Assembly (NCBI GenBank): GCA_963771845.1
Contig: CAVYVC010000023.1
Span: 1 to 64,000, forward strand
Direction: 5' to 3'
DNA: 64,000 bases
Origin: VAZQ01 sp963771845
GTDB taxonomy: Bacteria; Pseudomonadota; Alphaproteobacteria; Rhizobiales; Xanthobacteraceae
In this document: positions 60,189-64,000 of the stretch, in pieces
Layout: each line of letters begins with the position of its first letter
Numbering within the stretch: the first letter of the stretch is position 1
Program-made: the position numbers and the translations under genes
Notes under the pieces: generated by a model
Told to the model about the DNA's origin: nothing
What the model saw: only the letters and a program-made list of their open reading frames with translations
Database searches by the model: none

Positions 60189-61799
60189 TCACTCCCACTC
60201 GATCGTTCCGGGCGGCTTTGATGTCACGTCGTACACCACGCGATTGATGCCCTTCACTTCGTTGATGATGCGGCTGGCCACATGGCCGATGAATTTCATG
60301 TCGAAAGGATAGAAGTCGGCGGTCATGCCGTCCGTGGATGATACCGCGCGCAACGCGAGGACATGATCGTAGGTACGATAATCCCCCATGACGCCGACAC
60401 TGCGCACCGGCAACAGCGCGGCGAACGCCTGCCAGATATCATCGTAAAGCCCCGCGCGCCGGATCTCCTCGATGAAAATGTCGTCCGCGCGGCGCAGAAT
60501 ATCGAGCTTCTCGCGCGTGACCTCGCCCGGGCAGCGGATGGCGAGGCCCGGACCGGGAAACGGGTGCCGGCCGACGAAAGCTTCCGGCAGGCCGAGCTCA
60601 CGGCCGAGCACGCGCACCTCGTCCTTGAACAGCTCGCGCAGCGGCTCGACAAGCTTCATGTTCATGCGCGCGGGCAGCCCGCCCACATTGTGGTGCGACT
60701 TGATGGTGACCGAAGGCCCGCCGCTGAAGGACACGCTCTCGATCACATCGGGATAGAGCGTGCCTTGCGCGAGAAATTCCGCGCCCCCGAGCTTGCGCGC
60801 TTCCTCCTCGAACACGTCGATGAAGAGCTTGCCGATGGTCTTTCGTTTCTGCTCGGGATCGGTGACGCCCGAGAGTGCGTCGAGAAAGGCGCCTTCCGCT
60901 TCGACATGCACCAGCGGAATATTGTAGCTGTTGCGAAAGAGCGATACGACCTTTTCGCCCTCGCCAAGCCGCAATAGACCATGATCAACAAAAATACAGG
61001 TGACCTGCTCGGCCACCGCCTCGTGAATGAGGACCGCCGTCACGGCTGAATCGACCCCGCCTGACAGCCCGCAGACGACGCGCCCCTTGCCGACCTGCGC
61101 GCGGATCCTCTCGATCGCCTCCTGCTTGAACGCGCGCATGCTCCAGTCGCCCCTGCAACCGGCAATTTTGCGCACGAAATTTCGCAGGAGCGCCGCACCG
61201 TGCGGCGTATGCACCACTTCAAGATGAAATTGGGTGGCGTAGAACTTTCGCTGCTCGTCCGCGATCATGGCGATGGGAGCGTTCGCCGACGTGCCGATAA
61301 CACGGAAACCTTCGGGCAGCCGCGTGACCCGATCGCCGTGGCTCATCCAGACCGGATAGCGCTCCCCTGCGCGCCAGGTGCCTTCGAGGAGCGGCGAGGC
61401 CGCCGTGACCAGCACTTCGGCGCGGCCGAATTCGCGATGATGGCCGCCCTCGACCACCCCGCCGAGCTGCTTCGCCATGGCCTGCTCGCCGTAACAGATG
61501 CCGAGAACGGGAATGCCGGCTTCATAGACCGCGGCGGGAGCAAGCGGCGCGTTTGCGTCGAGCACGGAGGCAGGGCCGCCGGACAGGATGACGCCTTTCG
61601 GATGCAAGGCAGCCAGCGCCTCTTCGGCTTTCTGGAACGGCACGATCTCGCAATAGACCTTCTCCTCGCGCACCCGGCGCGCGATCAGCTGGGTCACTTG
61701 CGAGCCGAAATCGATGATGAGAATTTTGTCATGCTCCGAGAGCCGATCGGAGCGGAGCGGATTGGCGCGGCGCGCGAGGGGAGAATCGACGATACTCAT
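60189..61799 (-). CDS. guaA: GMP synthase (glutamine-hydrolysing)
   Basis: Converts XMP to GMP. The 536-residue protein has the class I glutaminase nucleophile Cys102 in LGICYGEQAMA, His/Glu partners (TQFHLEVVHT), the ATP pyrophosphatase loop GLSGGVDSAVTA, and the C-terminal dimerisation domain ending KPPGTIEWE. The start before SIVDSPLARR gives a short basic extension ahead of KILIIDFGSQ. Confidence 0.97.
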   Translation of the reverse strand: MSIVDSPLARRANPLRSDRLSEHDKILIIDFGSQVTQLIARRVREEKVYCEIVPFQKAEEALAALHPKGVILSGGPASVLDANAPLAPAAVYEAGIPVLGICYGEQAMAKQLGGVVEGGHHREFGRAEVLVTAASPLLEGTWRAGERYPVWMSHGDRVTRLPEGFRVIGTSANAPIAMIADEQRKFYATQFHLEVVHTPHGAALLRNFVRKIAGCRGDWSMRAFKQEAIERIRAQVGKGRVVCGLSGGVDSAVTAVLIHEAVAEQVTCIFVDHGLLRLGEGEKVVSLFRNSYNIPLVHVEAEGAFLDALSGVTDPEQKRKTIGKLFIDVFEEEARKLGGAEFLAQGTLYPDVIESVSFSGGPSVTIKSHHNVGGLPARMNMKLVEPLRELFKDEVRVLGRELGLPEAFVGRHPFPGPGLAIRCPGEVTREKLDILRRADDIFIEEIRRAGLYDDIWQAFAALLPVRSVGVMGDYRTYDHVLALRAVSSTDGMTADFYPFDMKFIGHVASRIINEVKGINRVVYDVTSKPPGTIEWE

Positions 61800-61844
61800 C
61801 CTCGATCTATGTGCTGCGCACACGCGCTGCGGTCAAGGTGGCGT

Positions 61845-63374
61845 TCAAAATGGACTGTAGACGCGGTCAAAATCCATTTCGGTCGTGACCATGCGCCTGT
61901 GCGCCACATCGAGCCAGGGCTGCAGGCGTTTCACCCGAGCCGAGATTCCGTCGAAGTCGCGCCGGAACTCGGGCATCACTTTTTCTACCGCATCAAAGAT
62001 TTGATCTTCCTTGACGGTGGTCAGCTGTCTGTCACGTACGACCACCTTGCCATCGACCATGACGTGACGCACGCCGCGGCCCGCTTCGATATGAACGAGC
62101 TGGCGCACCGCGCTGTTGAGAGGAGACCAGCTCGGATCGCTCATGTCGATCAGGGTCAGGTCGGCCTTGTAGCCTGGCGCGATCTTTCCGATCGCATGGC
62201 CGAGCCGGGCGCCCTGGGCGCCGGCCTCGGTCGCCGCGCGTAACGCCGCTCCGGTCTGCGGCGGTCCCGGGATGGGATCACTCACGGCGGCGAGGAGGGC
62301 AAACAATTTCATCGCCATGAACATGTTCTGCGCGTCGGAACAGCTGCAATTGTCGCAACCAAGCGCAATGCGCACACCGGCATCCTGCAGCGCCCGAATC
62401 GGCGCAATCCCGCATTTCATCTTGAGGTTGCCCTGCGGATTGAGCACCACGCCGGTGCCGCTTTCGGCGAGGAGGTCAATCTCGCCGCGCGCGAGCCAGA
62501 CGCTGTGCGCAAGATTGAGACGGGGATCGAGCACCCCTTCCGCTGCCAGCCGTTTGATCAGTGAGCCATCGTGTTTGGGCAACGTGAGCTGCGCTTGCAG
62601 CGCCATGCCGCGCGATTCGTAGATGTGGGAATAGACCGGGAGGTCGTAGCGGCGCGCAAGTTCCATGGTTCGCGCCATGAGGGCAGGCGAACAGCGCTCG
62701 GGCGCGGATGGACCGAGCGCCCAATGCACGCGCCCACGCGGCGGTGCTCGCAAACACGTTTGCTCGAAATGGCCGAGAAGATCGAGCCGCCGCTCAGGCT
62801 CGGCCGCACCCGAAAGCAGCGCATGCATCTGCGGCGGAAAAACCTCTTTCCAGTAAGGAATCGTCTCGAGACCCTTCCGATCCGCATACTGCAAGCTGAA
62901 AATGACGCGGATGCCGATCTGCTCATAAGCCCCCATGACCGCGTCAAGATGGCGATCCTCGAACGGATAGAGAGTGAGCATGTCCTGAATCGTGGTGATG
63001 CCGGAGCGCAGGCACTCCAGAGCGCCCAGCAAAGTGCGAGCGTGCACTTCTTCCACAGAACGCGGCGGATATTGCGGCGGCAGCGCATAGAGGCGCCAGG
63101 TCTCGAGCGGCACCTCTTCCAGTGTGCCTTTCGCCAGCACGTCGTGAGAATGGTAATGTGCGTTGATGAAACCGGGAACAACGAGATGCCCGCGCGCGTC
63201 AAGCTCATCGGTTGCGCCGGCCATCTCGGCAAAATTTGGTGCAATACCGGCGATTTCAGTACCGGCAATCGCGATGTCAACTCGTGGCGGCGCGTGCCAA
63301 TCGCCGTCGGGAAGCATGGCTTTGCCGCCGCGGATGATCAGCGTGGTTCCGGGCGGGATCGGCTGCGGATTCAT
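61845..63374 (-). CDS. Amidohydrolase family protein (deaminase/TRZ-ATZ-like)
   Basis: A 509-residue metal-dependent hydrolase with composite-domain strands, HxH metal ligands in VPGFINAHYHSHDVL, a later His in YSHIYES, the catalytic-site region NLAHSVWLARGE, and the metal Asp in IALGCDNCSCSDAQN. The family includes cytosine and methylthioadenosine deaminases; the exact substrate is unclear. It overlaps the upstream solute-binding protein gene by 4 bp, suggesting an uptake-and-hydrolysis pair for an N-containing compound. Confidence 0.88.
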   Translation of the reverse strand: MNPQPIPPGTTLIIRGGKAMLPDGDWHAPPRVDIAIAGTEIAGIAPNFAEMAGATDELDARGHLVVPGFINAHYHSHDVLAKGTLEEVPLETWRLYALPPQYPPRSVEEVHARTLLGALECLRSGITTIQDMLTLYPFEDRHLDAVMGAYEQIGIRVIFSLQYADRKGLETIPYWKEVFPPQMHALLSGAAEPERRLDLLGHFEQTCLRAPPRGRVHWALGPSAPERCSPALMARTMELARRYDLPVYSHIYESRGMALQAQLTLPKHDGSLIKRLAAEGVLDPRLNLAHSVWLARGEIDLLAESGTGVVLNPQGNLKMKCGIAPIRALQDAGVRIALGCDNCSCSDAQNMFMAMKLFALLAAVSDPIPGPPQTGAALRAATEAGAQGARLGHAIGKIAPGYKADLTLIDMSDPSWSPLNSAVRQLVHIEAGRGVRHVMVDGKVVVRDRQLTTVKEDQIFDAVEKVMPEFRRDFDGISARVKRLQPWLDVAHRRMVTTEMDFDRVYSPF

Positions 63375-64000
63375 CTAATCGGCATCCGTTCTTCGCGCGG
63401 CGGCAGGAAGCGGTCGTCGTAAATCTCGGAGACCTGGGGCGCGCGCGAGAGGCCAAACGCCTTGGCGACCAGCTCGATGTTCTGTGCCAGGCGGTTGGGA
63501 TCGTACGATCCAAGACCGTCTTTGCGGGTCTGCGGCGTGACGATTTGATGATCGGCAAGCCAAGCCAATCGTTCCGCCTCGATATCGAGCCTGGCAAGGT
63601 TGTTGTGCTTGCCAAGAGATTCAGCCGCTCCCTTCGGATCGGCGATCGCCTCACGCCAGCCGCGCACAGCCGCACGGACAAATGCTTTGACCGCATCCGC
63701 ATGCGCGTGCAGAAAGGCAGGGTTTATCAAAAATGCATTGCCATACACGTCAAGACCATTGTCGGCGTAGTAAATGACCCTGACATCGTCGACCGCCACG
63801 CCGTTGGCTTTGAGATTGAGCACCACCGTTGAGTTAAATCCGGTGACCGCGTCGACCTGCTTGGTGAGAAGCATGGTATCGCGCAGTTGCGGACTGAACT
63901 GGCGCAGCTCAATGCGGCTCAGATCGAGCCCTGCGATGTTGGCAAGCGCGGGAAACATTCGGGATGCGGCATCCGTCTGAGTTTGTCCCAATATGCGGCC
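63371..64000 (-). CDS. NMT1/SsuA-type ABC transporter substrate-binding protein, 5' end cut by window
   Basis: The visible C-terminal 210 residues match NMT1-like periplasmic proteins that bind pyrimidine precursors, sulfonates or nitrate: FPALANIAGLDLSRIEL, LLTKQVDAVTGFNS, YADNGLDVYGNAFL, AFVRAAVRGWREAIADP, and a tail with YDDRFLPP. The frame continues beyond the last base. It overlaps the amidohydrolase start, so the ligand may be the hydrolase's substrate. Confidence 0.88.
   Translation of the reverse strand, partial: GRILGQTQTDAASRMFPALANIAGLDLSRIELRQFSPQLRDTMLLTKQVDAVTGFNSTVVLNLKANGVAVDDVRVIYYADNGLDVYGNAFLINPAFLHAHADAVKAFVRAAVRGWREAIADPKGAAESLGKHNNLARLDIEAERLAWLADHQIVTPQTRKDGLGSYDPNRLAQNIELVAKAFGLSRAPQVSEIYDDRFLPPREERMPIR

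Noticed and set aside
61200..62243. A 347-codon plus-strand open frame
   Set aside because: It spans antisense guaA and the amidohydrolase gene and has no family features.

Overview
The window reads as a chromosomal segment of a high-GC alphaproteobacterium of the order Hyphomicrobiales, most like the Bradyrhizobium/Rhodopseudomonas branch. This is inferred from gene order (fabD-fabG-acpP-fabF-mltG-yicC; rpsF-rpsR-DUF2232-rplI; dnaB-alr-radA-cvpA-purF; lptF-lptG-lptD-surA-pdxA-rsmA), from Bug-type solute-binding proteins, and from several families of short palindromic intergenic repeats typical of that group. No rRNA, tRNA or CRISPR array was seen.

Layout. 1-0.9 kb: eroded mobile-element edge (truncated ORF, frameshifted tyrosine recombinase relic). 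0.9-6.3 kb: TerC/YjbE membrane protein, ndk, a lipoprotein, an outer-membrane beta-barrel with a clear terminator, then holC and pepA. 6.7-14.2 kb: LPS transport and outer-membrane assembly operon lptF-lptG-lptD-surA-pdxA-rsmA, with lptG broken by one extra base. 14.1-20.6 kb, minus strand: fatty-acid synthesis (fabD, fabG, acpP, fabF), mltG and yicC; yicC seems to have lost its stop through one extra base. 21.0-33.1 kb: ribosomal proteins S6, S18 and L9, a c-type cytochrome-like protein, cyclopropane fatty acid synthase, dnaB, alr, radA, cvpA, purF and an SDR. 33.1-42.0 kb: nutrient uptake and catabolism (Bug protein, sugar-type ABC transporter, CoA transferase, MaoC hydratase). The ABC operon is split by a 1.7-kb block of tandemly duplicated repeats that also carries a possible small RNA gene.

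42.0-53.4 kb is the most interesting part: a cluster of membrane-lipid genes. It holds a PlcP-type metallophosphoesterase, a GT21 ceramide-glucosyltransferase-like enzyme, phosphatidylserine decarboxylase, a membrane-anchored class III aminotransferase, a small Mpo1/DUF962-like membrane protein, a PmtA-like methyltransferase, an Agt-like GT4 glycosyltransferase and an MprF-type flippase domain protein. A CYTH-CHAD protein and phoU follow. Sequences resembling Pho boxes lie near several of these genes. Together they suggest replacement of phospholipids by phosphorus-free lipids under phosphate limitation, with unexplained members that may make a lipid not yet described.

53.7-64 kb: der, a Pro-rich lipoprotein, a YfgM-like TPR protein, panB, nnrU, another Bug protein, an atypical SDR, a DUF1801 protein, guaA, an amidohydrolase and a truncated NMT1-type solute-binding protein.
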